Shown: positions 1 to 18,589, counted from the first letter of the stretch. The stretch is DNA of 64,000 nt from Cyrtodaria siliqua (GCA_037043455.1 JAWPHD010004488.1:1-64000), one strand, 5' to 3'. A program made the numbers and translations. Notes: generated by a model not told the origin, from the sequence alone.

Positions 1-3000
1 TATATATATTAAACATAACACCTAGTATTATATTACAACATTACACCTAGTATTATATTACAACATTACACCTAGTATATATATTAAAACATTACACCTA
101 GTATTATATTACAACGTTACACCTAGTATTATATTACAACATTACACCTAGTATTATATTACAACATTACACCTAGTATTATACTACAACATTACACCTA
201 GTATTATATTACACCATTACACCTAGTATATATATTACAACATTACACCTAGTATTATATTAAAACATTACAACTAGTATTATATTACAACATTACACCT
301 AGTATTATATTAAAACATTACACCTAGTATTATATTACAACATTACACCTAGTATTATATTACAACATTACACCTAGTATATATATTACAACATTACACC
401 TAGTATTATATTAAAACATTACACCTAGTATATATATTACAACATTACACCTAGTATTATATTACAACATTACACTAGTATTATATTACAACATTACCTA
501 GTATTATATTACAACATTACACCTAGTATTATATTAAAACATTACACCTAGTATTATATTAAAACATTATACCTAGTATTATATTACAACATTACACCTA
601 GTATATATTACAACATTACACCTAGTATTATATTAAAACATTACACCTAGTATTATATTACAACATTACACCTAGTATTATATTACAACATAACACCTAG
701 TATTATATTACAACATTACACCTAGTATATATATTAAAACATTACACCTAGTATATATTACAACATTACACCTATTATTATATTAAAACATTACACCTAG
801 TATTATATTACAACATTACACCTAGTATTATATTAAAACATTACACCTAGTATTATATTACAACATTACACCTAGTATTATATTAAAACATTACACCTAG
901 TATTATATAACAACATTACACCTAGTATTATATTACAACATTACACCTAGTATATATATTAAAACATTACACCTAGTATATATATTACAACATTACACCT
1001 AGTATTATATTACAACATTACACCTAGTATTATATTAAAACATTACACCTAGTATATATATTACAACGTTACACCTAGTATTATATTACAACATTACACC
1101 TAGTATATATATATTACAACATTACACCTAGTATTATATTAAAACATTACACCTAGTAGATATATTAAAACATTACACCTAGTATTATATTACAACATTA
1201 CACCTAGTATTATATTAAAACATTACACCTAGTATTATATTACATTATTACACCTAGTATTATATTACAACATTACACCTAGTATTATTTTACAACATTA
1301 CAACTAGTATTATATACAACGTTACATCTAGTATATATATATTACAACATTATACCTAGTATTATATTACAACATTACACCTAGTATTATATTACAACAT
1401 TACAACTAGTATTATATTACAACGTTACACCTAGTATATATTACAACATTAACAACTTATTCTTATTAATTACACCTAGTATATATTACAACATTACACC
1501 TAGTATATATATTAAAACATTACACCTAGTATTATATTACAACATTACACCTAGTATATATATTACAACATTACACCTAGTATTATATTACAACATTACA
1601 CCTAGTATTATATTACAACATTACACCTAGTATATATATTAAAACATTACACCTAGTATTATATTACAACATTACACCTAGTATTATATTACAACATTAC
1701 ACCTAGTATATATATAACAACATTACACCTAGTATTATATTACAACATTACACCTAGTATTATATTACAACATTACACCTAGTATTATATTACAACATTA
1801 CACCTAGTATTATATTACAACATTACACCTAGTATTATATTACAACATTACACCTAGTATATATATTAAAACATTACACCTAGTATTATATTTCAACATT
1901 ACAACTAGTATTATATTACAACATTACACCTAGTATATATATTACAACATTACATCTAGTATATATATTAAAACATTACACCTAGTATTATTAACAACGT
2001 TACACCTAGTATTATATTAAAACATTACACCTAGTATTATATTACAACATTACACCTAGTATTATATTACAACATTACACCTAGTATTATATAACAACAT
2101 TACACTTAGTATATATATTAAAACATTACACCTAGTATTATTACAACGTTACACCTAGTATTATATTAAAACATTACACCTAGTATTATATTACTACGTT
2201 ACACCTAGTATTATATTACAACATTACACCTAGTATTATATTAAAACATTACACCTAGTATTATATTACAACATTACATCTAGTATATATATTAAAACAT
2301 TACAACTACAACATTACACCTAGTATTATATATTAAAACATTACACCTAGTATTATATTACAACATTACACCTAGTATTATATTACAACATTACACCTAG
2401 TATATATATTAAAACATTACAACTACAACATTACACCTAGTATTATATATTACAACATTACAACTAGTATTATATTACAACATTACAGCTAGTATTATAT
2501 TACAACATTACACCTAGTATATATATTAAAACATTACACCTAGTATTATATTACAACATTACACCTAGTCTTATATACAACATTACACCTAGTATATATA
2601 TTAAAACATTACACCTAGTATATATATCACAACATTACACCTAGTATTATATTACAACATAACACCTAGTATTATATTACAACGTTACACCTAGTATTAT
2701 ATTACAACATTACACCTAGTATATATATTACAACATTACACCCAGTATTATATTAAAACATTACACCCAGTATATATATTACAACATTACACCTAGTATT
2801 ATATTACAACATTACACCTAGTATTATATTACAACATTACACCTAGTATTATATTACAACATTACACCTAGTATTATATTAAAACATTACACCTAGTATT
2901 ATATTAAAACATTACACCTAGTATTATATTACAACATTACACCTAGTATTATACTACAACATAACACCTAGTATTATATTACAACATTACACCTAGTATA

Positions 3001-6000
3001 TATATTAAAACATTACACCTAGTATATATTACAACATTACACCTATTATTATTTTAAAACATTACACCTAGTATATATTACAACATTACACCTATTATTA
3101 TTTTAAAACATTACACCTAGTATTATATTACAACATTACACCTAGTATTATATTAAAACATTACACCTAGTATTATATTACAACATTACACCTAGTATTA
3201 TATTAAAACATTACACCTAGTATTATATAACAACATTACACCTAGTATTATATTACAACATTACACCTAGTATATATATTAAAACATTACACCTAGTATA
3301 TATATATTACAAAATTACACCTAGTATTATATTACAACATTACACCTAGTATGATATTAAAACATTACACCTAGTATATATATTACAACGTTACACCTAG
3401 TATTATATTACAACATTACACCTAGTATATATATATTACAACATTACACCTAGTATTATATTAAAACATTACACCTAGTAGATATATTAAAACATTACAC
3501 CTAGTATATATTACAACATTACACCTAGTATTATATTAAAACATTACACCTAGTATTATATTACAACATTACACCTAGTATTATATTACAACATTACACC
3601 TAGTATTATTTTACAACATTACAACTAGTATTATATTACAACGTTACACCTAGTATATATATATTACAACATTATACCTAGTATTATATTACAACATTAC
3701 ACCTAGTATTATATTACAACATTAAAACTAGTATTATATTACAACGTTACACCTATTATTATATTACAACATTACACCTAGTATATATATATTACAACAT
3801 TACACCTAGTATTATATTACAACATTACACCTAGTATATATATATTACAACATTACACCTAGTATTATATTACAATATTACACCTAGTATTATATTAAAA
3901 CATTACACCTAGTATATATATTAAAACATTACACCTAGTATTATATTACAACATTACACCTAGTATATATATTACAACATTACACCTAGTATTATATTAC
4001 AACATTACACCTAGTATTATATTACAACATTACACCTAGTATTATATTACAACATTACACCTAGTATATATATTAAAACATTACACCTAGTATTATATTA
4101 CAACATTACACCTAGTATTATATTACAACATTACACCTAGTATATATATTACAACATTACACCTAGTATTATATTACAACATTACACCTAGTATTATATT
4201 ACAACATTACACCTAGTATTATATTACAACATTACACCTAGTATTATATTACAACATTACACCTAGTATTATATTACAACATTACACCTAGTATATATAT
4301 TAAAACATTACACCTAGTATTATATTACAACATTACAACTAGTATTATATTACAACATTACACCTAGTATATATATTACAACATTACACCTAGTATATAT
4401 ATTAAAACATTACACCTAGTATTATTACAACGTTACACCTAGTATTATATTAAAACATTACACCTAGTATTATATTACAACGTTGCACCTAGTATTATAT
4501 TACAACATTACACCTAGTATTATATTACAACATTACACCTAGTATTATATTACAACATTACACTTAGTATATATATTAAAACATTACACCTAGTATTATT
4601 ACAACGTTACACCTAGTATTATATTAAAACATTACACCTAGTATTATATTACTACGTTACACCTAGTATTATATTACAACATTACACCTAGTATTATATT
4701 AAAACATTACACCTAGTATTATATTACAACATTACATCTAGTATATATATTAAAACATTACAACTACAACATTACACCTAGTATATATATCACAACATTA
4801 CACCTAGTATTATATTACAACATAACACCTAGTATTATATTACAACGTTACACCTAGTATTATATTACAACATTACACCTAGTATATCAATTAAAACATT
4901 ACACCTAGTAATATATTAAAACATTACAACTAGTATTATATTACAACATTACACCTAGTATTATATTAAAACATTACACCTAGTATTATATTACAACATT
5001 ACACCTAGTATTATATTACAACATTACACCTAGTATATATATTACAACATTACACCCAGTATTATATTAAAACATTACACCTAGTATATATATTACAACA
5101 TTACACCTAGTATTATATTACAACATTACACCTAGTATAATATTACAACATTACACCTAGTATTATATTACAACATTACACCTAGTATTATATTAAAACA
5201 TTACACCTAGTATTATATTACAACATTACACCTAGTATTATATTACAACATTACACCTAGTATATATTACAACATTACACCTATTATTATATTAAAACAT
5301 TACACCTAGTATTATATTGCAACATTACACCTAGTATTATATTACAACATTACACCTAGTATTATACTACAACATAACACCTAGTATTATATTACAACAT
5401 TACACCTAGTATATATATTAAAACATTACACCTAGTATTATATTACAACATTACACCTAGTATTATATTAAAACATTACACCTAGTATTATATTACAACA
5501 TTACACCTAGTATTATATTAAAACATTACACCTAGTATTATATAACAACATTACACCTAGTATTATATTACAACATTACACCTAGTATATATATTAAAAC
5601 ATTACACCTAGTATATATATATTACAACATTACACCTAGTATTATATTACAACATTACACCTAGTATATATATTAAAACATTACACCTAGTATTATATTA
5701 CAACATTACACCTAGTATTATATTACAACATTACACCTAGTAGATATATTAAAACATTACACCTAGTATTATATTACAACATTACACCTAGTATTATATT
5801 AAAACATTACACCTAGTATTATATTACAACATTACACCTAGTATTATATTACAACATTACACCTAGTATTATTTTACAACATTACAACTAGTATTATATT
5901 ACAACGTTACACCTAGTATATATATATTACAACATTATACCTAGTATTATATTACAACATTACACCTAGTATTATATTACAACATTACAACTAGTATTAT

Positions 6001-9000
6001 ATTACAACGTTACACCTAGTATATATAGTACAACGTTACACCTAGTATTATATTGCAACATTACACCTAGTATTATATTACAACATTACACCTAGTATTA
6101 TACTACAACATAACACCTAGTATTATATTACAACATTACACCTAGTATATATATTAAAACATTACACCTAGTATTATATTACAACATTACACCTAGTATT
6201 ATATTACAACATTACACCTAGTATTATATTACAACATTACACCTAGTATTATATTAAAACATTACACCTAGTATTATATTAAAACATTACACCTAGTATT
6301 ATATTACAACATTACACCTAGTATTATACTACAACATAACACCTAGTATTATATTACAACATTACACCTAGTATATATATTAAAACATTACACCTAGTAT
6401 ATATTACAACATTACACCTATTATTATTTTAAAACATTACACCTAGTATATATTACAACATTACACCTATTATTATTTTAAAACATTACACCTAGTATTA
6501 TATTACAACATTACACCTAGTATTATATTAAAACATTACACCTAGTATTATATTACAACATTACACCTAGTATTATATTAAAACATTACACCTAGTATTA
6601 TATAACAACATTACACCTAGTATTATATTACAACATTACACCTAGTATATATATTAAAACATTACACCTAGTATATATATATTACAACATTACACCTAGT
6701 ATTATATTACAACATTACACCTAGTATGATATTAAAACATTACACCTAGTATATATATTACAACGTTACACCTAGTATTATATTACAACATTACACCTAG
6801 TATATATATATTACAACATTACACCTAGTATTATATTAAAACATTACACCTAGTAGATATATTAAAACATTACACCTAGTATATATTACAACATTACACC
6901 TAGTATTATATTAAAACATTACACCTAGTATTATATTACAACATTACACCTAGTATTATATTACAACATTACACCTAGTATTATTTTACAACATTACAAC
7001 TAGTATTATATTACAACGTTACACCTAGTATATATATATTACAACATTATACCTAGTATTATATTACAACATTACACCTAGTATTATATTACAACATTAA
7101 AACTAGTATTATATTACAACGTTACACCTAGTATATATATTACAACGTTACACCTATTATTATATTACAACATTACACCTAGTATATATATATTACAACA
7201 TTACACCTAGTATTATATTACAACATTACACCTAGTATATATATATTACAACATTACACCTAGTATTATATTACAATATTACACCTAGTATTATATTAAA
7301 ACATTACACCTAGTATATATATTAAAACATTACACCTAGTATTATATTACAACATTACACCTAGTATATATATTACAACATTACACCTAGTATTATATTA
7401 CAACATTACACCTAGTATTATATTACAACATTACACCTAGTATTATATTACAACATTACACCTAGTATATATATTAAAACATTACACCTAGTATTATATT
7501 ACAACATTACACCTAGTATATATATTACAACATTACACCTAGTATTATATTACAACATTACACCTAGTATTATATTACAACATTACACCTAGTATTATAT
7601 TACAACATTACACCTAGTATTATATTACAACATTACACCTAGTATTATATTACAACATTACACCTAGTATATATATTAAAACATTACACCTAGTATTATA
7701 TTACAACATTACAACTAGTATTATATTACAACATTACACCTAGTATATATATTACAACATTACACCTAGTATATATATTAAAACATTACACCTAGTATTA
7801 TTACAACGTTACACCTAGTATTATATTAAAACATTACACCTAGTATTATATTACAACGTTGCACCTAGTATTATATTACAACATTACACCTAGTATTATA
7901 TTACAACATTACACCTAGTATTATATTACAACATTACACTTAGTATATATATTAAAACATTACACTTAGTATTATTACAACGTTACACCTAGTATTATAT
8001 TAAAACATTACACCTAGTATTATATTACTACGTTACACCTAGTATTATATTACAACATTACACCTAGTATTATATTAAAACATTACACCTAGTATTATAT
8101 TACAACATTACATCTAGTATATATATTAAAACATTACAACTACAACATTACACCTAGTATATATATCACAACATTACACCTAGTATTATATTACAACATA
8201 ACACCTAGTATTATATTACAACGTTACACCTAGTATTATATTACAACATAACACCTAGTATATCAATTAAAACATTACACCTAGTAATATATTAAAACAT
8301 TACAACTAGTATTATATTACAACATTACACCTAGTATTATATTAAAACATTACACCTAGTATTATATTACAACATTACACCTAGTATTATATTACAACAT
8401 TACACCTAGTATATATATTACAACATTACACCCAGTATTATATTAAAACATTACACCTAGTATATATATTACAACATTACACCTAGTATTATATTACAAC
8501 ATTACACCTAGTATAATATTACAACATTACACCTAGTATTATATTACAACATTACACCTAGTATTATATTAAAACATTACACCTAGTATTATATTACAAC
8601 ATTACACCTAGTATTATATTACAACATTACACCTAGTATATATTACAACATTACACCTATTATTATATTAAAACATTACACCTAGTATTATATTGCAACA
8701 TTACACCTAGTATTATATTACAACATTACACCTAGTATTATACTACAACATAACACCTAGTATTATATTACAACATTACACCTAGTATATATATTAAAAC
8801 ATTACACCTAGTATTATATTACAACATTACACCTAGTATTATATTAAAACATTACACCTAGTATTATATTACAACATTACACCTAGTATTATATTAAAAC
8901 ATTACACCTAGTATTATATAACAACATTACACCTAGTATTATATTACAACATTACACCTAGTATATATATTAAAACATTACACCTAGTATATATATATTA

Positions 9001-12000
9001 CAACATTACACCTAGTATTATATTACAACATTACACCTAGTATGATATTAAAACATTACACCTAGTATATATATTACAACGTTACACCTAGTATTATATT
9101 ACAACATTACACCTAGTATATATATATTACAACATTACACCTAGTATTATATTAAAACATTACACCTAGTAGATATATTAAAACATTACACCTAGTATTA
9201 TATTACAACATTACACCTAGTATTATATTAAAACATTACACCTAGTATTATATTACAACATTACACCTAGTATTATATTACAACATTACACCTAGTATTA
9301 TTTTACAACATTACAACTAGTATTATATTACAACGTTACACCTAGTATATATATATTACAACATTATACCTAGTATTATATTACAACATTACACCTAGTA
9401 TTATATTACAACATTACAACTAGTATTATATTACAACGTTACACCTAGTATATATAGTACAACGTTACACCTAGTATTATATTGCAACATTACACCTAGT
9501 ATTATATTACAACATTACACCTAGTATTATACTACAACATAACACCTAGTATTATATTACAACATTACACCTAGTATATATATTAAAACATTACACCTAG
9601 TATTATATTACAACATTACACCTAGTATTATATTAAAACATTACACCTAGTATTATATTACAACATTACACCTAGTATTATATTAAAACATTACACCTAG
9701 TATTATATAACAACATTACACCTAGTATTATATTACAACATTACACTTAGTATATATATTAAAACATTACACCTAATATATATATATTACAACATTACAC
9801 CTAGTATTATATTACAACATTACACCTAGTATGATATTAAAACATTACACCTAGTATATATATTACAACGTTACACCTAGTATTATATTACAACATTACA
9901 CCTAGTATATATATATTACAACATTACACCTAGTATTATATTAAAACATTACACCTAGTAGATATATTAAACCATTACACCTAGTATTATATTACAACAT
10001 TACACCTAGTATTATATTAAAACATTACACCTAGTATTATATTACAACATTACACCTAGTATTATATTACAACATTACACCTAGTATTATTTTACAACAT
10101 TACAACTAGTATTATATTACAACGTTACACCTAGTATATATATATTACAACATTATACCTAGTATTATATAACAACATTACACCTAGTATTATATTACAA
10201 CATTACAACTAGTATTATATTACAACGTTACACCTAGTATATATAGTACAACGTTACACCTATTATTATATTACAACATTACACCTAGTATATATATATT
10301 ACAACATTACATCTAGTATTATATTACAACATTACACCTAGTATATATATATTACAACATTACACCTAGTATTATATTACAATATTACACCTAGTATTAT
10401 ATTAAAACATTACACCTAGTATATATATTAAAACATTACACCTAGTATTATATTACAACATTACACCTAGTATATATATTACAACATTACACCTAGTATT
10501 ATATTACAACATTACACCTAGTATTATATTACAACATTACACCTAGTATATATATTAAAACATTACACCTAGTATTATATTACAACATTACACCTAGTAT
10601 TATATTACAACATTACACATAGTATATATATTACAACATTACACCTAGTATTATATTACAACATTACACCTAGTATTATATTACAACATTACACCTAGTA
10701 TTATATTACAACATTACACCTAGTATTATATTACAACATTACACCTAGTATTATATTACAACATTACACCTAGTATATATATTAAAACATTACACCTAGT
10801 ATTATATTACAACATTACAACTAGTATTATATTACAACATTACACCTAGTATATATATTACAACATTACACCTAGTATATATATTAAAACATTACACCTA
10901 GTATTATTACAACGTTACACCTAGTAATATATTAAAACATTACACCTAGTATTATATTACAACGTTGCACCTAGTATTATATTACAACATTATACCTAGT
11001 ATTATATTACAACATTACACCTAGTATTATATTACAACATTACACTTAGTATATATATTAAAACATTACACCTAGTATTAATACAACGTAACACCTAGTA
11101 TTATATTAAAACATTACACCTATTATTATATTACTACGTTACACCTAGTATTATATTACAACATTACACCTAGTATTATATTAAAACATAACACCTGGTA
11201 TTATATTACAACATTACATCTAGTATATATAATAAAACATTACAACTACAACATTACACCTAGTATTATATATTAAAAAATTACACCTAGTATTATATTA
11301 CAACATTACACCTAGTATTATATTACAACATTACACCTAGTATATATATTAAAACATTACAACTACAACATTACACCTAGTATTATATATTACAACATTA
11401 CAATTAGTATTATATTACAACATTACACCTAGTATTATATTACAACATTACACCTAGTATATATATTAAAACATTACACCTAGTATTATATTACAACGTT
11501 ACACCTTGTATTATATAACAACATTACACCTAGTATTATATTACAACATTACACCTAGTCTTATATTACAACATTACACCTAGTATTATACTACAACATT
11601 ACACCTAGTATATATATTAAAACATTACACCTAGTATTATATTACAACGTTACACCTAGTATTATATTACAACATTACATCTAGTATTATATTAAAACAT
11701 TACACCTAGTATTATATTAAAACATTACACCTAGTATTATATTACAAAATTACACCTAGTATTATATTACAACATTACACCTAGTATTATACTACAACAT
11801 TACACCTAGTATATATATTAACACATTACACCTAGTATTTTATTACAACGTTACACTTAGTATAATATTAAAATGTTACATCTAGTATTATATTTCAAAA
11901 TTACAACTAGTATTATATTACAACATTACACCTAGTATTATATTACAACATTACACATAGTATATATATTACAACATTACACCTAGTATTATATTACAAC

Positions 12001-15000
12001 ATTACACCTAGTATTATATAACAACATTACACCTAGTATTATATTACAACATTACACCTAGTATATATATTACAACATTACACCTAGTATTATATTAAAA
12101 CATTACACCTAGTATTATATTAAAACATTACACCTAGTATATATATTACAACATTACACCTAGTATTATATTACAACATTACACCTAGAATTATATTACA
12201 ACATTACACCTAGTATATATATTACAACATTACACCTAGTATTATATTACAACATTACACCTAGTATTATATTACAACATTACACCTAGTATTATATTAC
12301 AACATTACACATAGTATATATATTAAAACATTACACCTAGTATTATATTACAACATTACACCTAGTATTATATTACAACATTACACCTAGTATTATATTA
12401 CAACATTACACCTATATTACACCTAGTATTATATTACAACATTACACCTAGTATATATATTAAAACATTACACCTAGTATTATATTACAACATTACACCT
12501 AGTATATATATTAAAACATTACACCTAGTATTATATTACAACATTACACCTTTGTATTATATTACAACATTACACCTTGTATTATATTACAACATTACAC
12601 CTAGTATTATCTTACAACATTACACCTAGTATATATATTAAAACATTCCACCTAGTATTATTTTACAACATTAAACCTAGTATTATATTAAAATATTACA
12701 CCTAGTATTATATTACAACATTACACCTAGTATATATATTACAACAATACACCTAGTATTATATTACAACAATACACCTAGTATTATATTACAACATTAC
12801 ACCTAGTATTATATTACAACATTACACCTTGTATTATATTAAAACATTACACCTAGTATTATATTACAACATTACACCTAGTATTATATTACAACATTAC
12901 ACCTAGTATTATATTAAAACATTACCCCGAGTATTATATTACAACGTTACACCTAGTATTATATTACAACGTTACACCTAGTATTATATTACAACATTAC
13001 ACCTAGTATTATATTACAACATTACACCTAGTATTATATTAAAACATAACACCTAGTATTATATTACAACATTACAACTATTATTATATAACAACATTAC
13101 ACCTAGTATTATATAACAACATTACACCTAGTATTATAATACAACATTACACCTAGTATTATATTACAACATTACACCTAGTATTATATTACAACATTAC
13201 ACCTAGTATTATATTACAACATCACACCTATATTACACCTAGTATTATATTACAACATTACACCTAGTATATATATTAAAACATTACACCTAGTATTATA
13301 TTACAACATTTCACCTAGTATATATATTAAAACATTACACCTAGTATTATATTACAACATTAAACCTAGTATATATATTAAAACATTGCACCTAGTATAT
13401 ATATTAAAACATTACACCTAGTATTATATTACAACATTACACCTAGTATATATATTAAAACATTACACCTAGTATATATATCACAACATAACACCTAGTA
13501 TTATATTACAACATAAGACCTAGTATTATATTACAACGTTACACCTAGTATTATATTACAACATTACACCTAGTATATATATTAAAACATTACACCTAGT
13601 AATATATTACAACATTATACCTAGTATTATATTAAAACATTACACCTAGTATTATATTACAACATTACACCTAGTATTATATTAAAACATTACACCTAGT
13701 ATTATATTAAAACATTACACCTAGTATTATATTAAAACATTACACTCAGTATATATATTAAAACATTACACCTAGTATTATATTAAAACATTACACCTAG
13801 TATATATATTAAAACATTACACCTTGTATTATATTACAACATAACACCTAGTATTATATTACAACATCCCACCTATATTACACCTAGTATTATATTACAA
13901 CATTACACCTAGTATATATATTAAAACATTAAACCTAGTATATATATTAAAACATTAAACCTAGTATATATATTAAAACATTACACCTAGTATTATATTA
14001 CAACATTACACCTAGTATATATATTAAAACATTGCACCTAGTATATATATTAAAACATTACACCTAGTATTATATTACAACATTACACCTAGTATATATA
14101 TCACAACATAACACCTAGTATTATATTACAACATAACACCTAGTATTATATTACAACCTTACACCTAGTATTATATTACAACATTACACCTAGTATATAT
14201 ATTAAAACATTACACCTAGTATATATATCACAACATTACACCTAGTATTATATTACAACATAACACCTAGTATTATATTACAACGTTACACCTAGTATTA
14301 TATTACAACATTACACCTAGTATATAAATTAAAACATTACACCTAGAAATATATTACAACATTACACCTAGTATTATATTAAATCATTACACCTAGTATT
14401 ATATTACAACATTACACCTAGTATTATATATAAATATTACACCTAGTATTATATTAAAACATTACACCTAGTATATATATATTAAAACATTACACCTATT
14501 ATTATATTATAACATTACACCTAGTATTATATTACAACGTTACAGCTAGTATTATATTACAACGTTACACCTAGTATTATATTACAACTTTACACCTAGT
14601 ATTATATTACAACATTACACCTAGTATTATATTAAAACATTACACCTGGTATTATATTAAAACATTACACCTAGTATTATATTACAACATTACACCTAGT
14701 ATTATATTAAAACATTACACCTAGTATTATATTAAAATATTACACCTAGTATTATATTAAAACATACACCTAGTATATATATTTTAAAACATTACACCTA
14801 GTATTATATTAAAATATTACACCTAGTATTATATTACAACATTACACCTAGTATTATATTAAAACGTTACACCTAGTATATATATTAAAACGTTACACCT
14901 AGTATTATATTACAACATTACACCTAGTATTATATTACAACGTTACACCTAGTATTATATTACAACATTACACCTAGTATATATATTACAACATTAGACC

Positions 15001-18000
15001 TAGTATTATATTACAACATTACACCTAGTATTATATAAAAACATTACACCTAGTATTATATTAAAACATTACACCTAGTATATATATTACAACATTACAC
15101 CTAGTATTATATTACAACATTACACCTAGTATTATATTAAAACATTACACCTAGTATTATATTACAACATTACACCTAGTATTATATTACAACATTACAC
15201 CTAGTATATATATTAAAACATTACACCTAGTATTATATTACAACATTACACCTAGTATTATATTACAACATTACACCTAGTATTATATTAGAACATTACA
15301 CCTAGTATTATATTACAACATTACACCTAGTATATATATTAAAACATTACACCTAGTATTATATTACAACATTGCACCTAGTATATATATTAAAACATTA
15401 CACCTAGTACTATATTACAACATTAAACCTAGTATTCTATTACAACATTACACCTAGTATTATATTACAACATTACACCTAGTATTATATTACAACATTA
15501 CACCTACTATATATATTAAAACATTACACCTAGTATTATATTACAACATTACACCTAGTATTTTATTACAACATTACACCTAGTATTATATAACAACATT
15601 ACACCTAGTATTATATTACAACATTACACCGAGTATTATATAACAACATTACACCGAGTATTATATTACAACATTACACCTAGTATATATATTAAAACAT
15701 TACACCTAGTATTATATTACAACATTGCACCGAGTATATATATTAAAACATTACACCTAGTATTATATTACAACATTACACCTAGTATTATATTACAACA
15801 TTACACCTAGTATTATATTACAACGTTACACCTAGTATTATATTACAACATTACACCTAGTATTATATTACAACATTACACCTAGTATTATATTAAAACA
15901 TTACACCTAGTATTATATTACAACATTACACCTAGTATTATATAAAAACATTACACCTAGTATTATATTACAACATTACACCTAGTATATATATTAAAAC
16001 ATTACACCTAGTATTATATTACAACATTACACCTAGTATTATATTACAACATTACACCTAGTATTATATTAAAACATTACACCTAGTATATATATTAAAA
16101 CATTACACCTAGTATTATATTACAACATTGCACCTAGTATATATATTAAAATATTACACCTAGTATTATATTACAACATTACACCTAGTATTCTATTACA
16201 ACATTACACCTAGTATTATATTACAACATTACACCTAGTATTATATTACAACATTACACCTAGTATTATATTACAACATTACACCTAGTATATATATTAA
16301 AACATTACACCTAGTATTATATTACAACATTACACCTAGTATTCTATTACAACATTACACCTAGTATTTATAACAACATTACACCTAGTATTATATTACA
16401 ACATTACACCGAGTATTATATAACAACATTACACGGAGTATTATATTACAACATTACACCTATTATTATATTACAACATTACACCTAGTATATATATTAA
16501 AACATTACACCTAGTATTATATTACAACATTGCACCTAGTATATATATTAAAACATTACACCTAGTATTATATTACAACATTACACCTAGTATTATATTA
16601 CAACGTTACACCTAGTATTATATTACAACGTTACACCTAGTATTATATTACAACATTACACCGAGTATTATATAACAACATTACACCGAGTATTATATTA
16701 CAACATTACACCTAGTATTATATTACAACATTACACCTAGTATATATATTAAAACATTACACCTAGTATTATATTACAACATTGCACCTAGTATATATAT
16801 TAAAACATTACACCTATTATTATATTACAACATTACACCTAGTATTCTATTACAACATTACACCTAGTATTATATTACAACATTACACCTAGTATTATAT
16901 TACAACATTACACCTAGTATTATATTACAACATTACACCTAGTATTATATTACAACATTACACCTAGTATTATATTATAACATTACACCTAGTATTATAT
17001 TACAACATTACACCTAGTATTATATTACAACATTACACCTAGTATTCTATTACAACATTACACCTAGTATTATATAACAACATTACACCTAGTATTATAT
17101 TACAACATTACACCTAGTATTATATAACAACATTACACCGAGTATTATATTACAACATTACACCTAGTATATATATTAAAACATTACACCTAGTATTATA
17201 TTACAACATTACACCTAGTATTATTACAACATTACAACTAGTATTGTATTACAACATTACACCTAGTATTATATTACAACGTTACACCTAGTATTATATT
17301 ACAACATTACACCTAGTATTATATAACAACATTACACCTAGTATTATATTACAACATAACACCTAGTATATATATTAAAACATAACACCTAGTATGATAT
17401 TACAACATTACACCTAGTATTATATTACATCATTACACCTAGTATTATATTAAAACATTACACCTAGTATTATATTACAAAATTACACCTAGTATTATAT
17501 TACAACATTACACCTAGTATATATATTAAAACATTACACCTAGTATTATATTACAACATTGCACCTAGTATATATATTAAAACATTACACCTAGTATTAT
17601 ATTACAACATTACACCTAGTATTCTATTACAACATTACACCTAGTATTATATTACAACATTACACCTAGTATTATATTACAACATTACACCTAGTATTAT
17701 ATTACAACATTACACCTTGTATATATATTAAAACATTACACCTAGTATTATATTACAACATTACACCTAGTATTCTATTACAACATTACACCTAGTATTT
17801 ATAACAACATTACACCTAGTATTATATTACAACATTACACCGAGTATTATATAACAACATTACACCGAGTATTATATTACAACATTACACCTAGTATTAT
17901 ATTACAACATTACACCTAGTATATATATTAAAACATTACACCTAGTATTATATTACAACATTGCACCTAGTATATATATTAAAACATTACACCTAGTATT

Positions 18001-18475
18001 ATATTACAACATTACACCTAGTATTCTATTACAACATTACACCTAGTATTATATTACAACGTTACACCTAGTATTATATTACAACATTACACCTAGTATT
18101 ATATTACAACATTACACCGAGTATTATATAACAACATTACACCGAGTATTATATTACAACATTACACCTAGTATTATATTACAACATTACACCTAGTATA
18201 TATATCAAAACATTACACCTAGTATTATATTACAACATTGCACCTAGTATATATATTAAAACATTACACCTATTATTATATTACAACATTACACCTAGTA
18301 TTCTATTACAACATTACACCTAGTATTATATTACAACGTTACACCTAGTATTATATTACAACATTACACCTAGTATTATATTACAACATTACACCTAGTA
18401 TTATATTACAACATTACACCTAGTATTATATTACATCATTACACCTAGTATTATATTACAACATTACACCTAGTA
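1..18475. repeat. 25/26-bp AT-rich minisatellite array, about 730 copies
   Basis: The whole stretch is a head-to-tail array. Each unit has a constant part, ACATTACACCTAG, and a variable part, either TATTATATTACA (25-bp unit) or TATATATATTAAA (26-bp unit). Frequent single-base variants are ACGTTACACC, ACATAACACC, ATTGCACC, GTATTCTATTAC and ACCGAGT. The array already runs at base 1, so its left end is outside the window. It ends at about 18475, where TAGTATGCTTACACTCTTAGG begins non-repeat sequence (first half of that junction is still unit-like). TAG and TAA stops in every unit mean it encodes nothing. The variants occur in long ordered blocks that recur, which shows higher-order duplication. 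The copy number is my estimate from length divided by unit size. Confidence 0.97.
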
Positions 18476-18589
18476 TGCTTACACTCTTAGGATTACTCTA
18501 GACACACGTTAAGACTATTGTTAGACAGATTGTTTATGTGTTTTAATGGTGTGTTACATCAGTTTTAGCACATGTTAGGCTATATATGA

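Noticed and set aside
1..18475. CRISPR-like regular repeats
   Set aside because: Units are contiguous with no unique spacers, the context is eukaryotic, and no cas-like gene is present.
1..18475. Telomeric or subtelomeric repeat
   Set aside because: The unit bears no relation to TTAGGG or related telomere motifs. A subtelomeric or centromeric location cannot be shown from this window.
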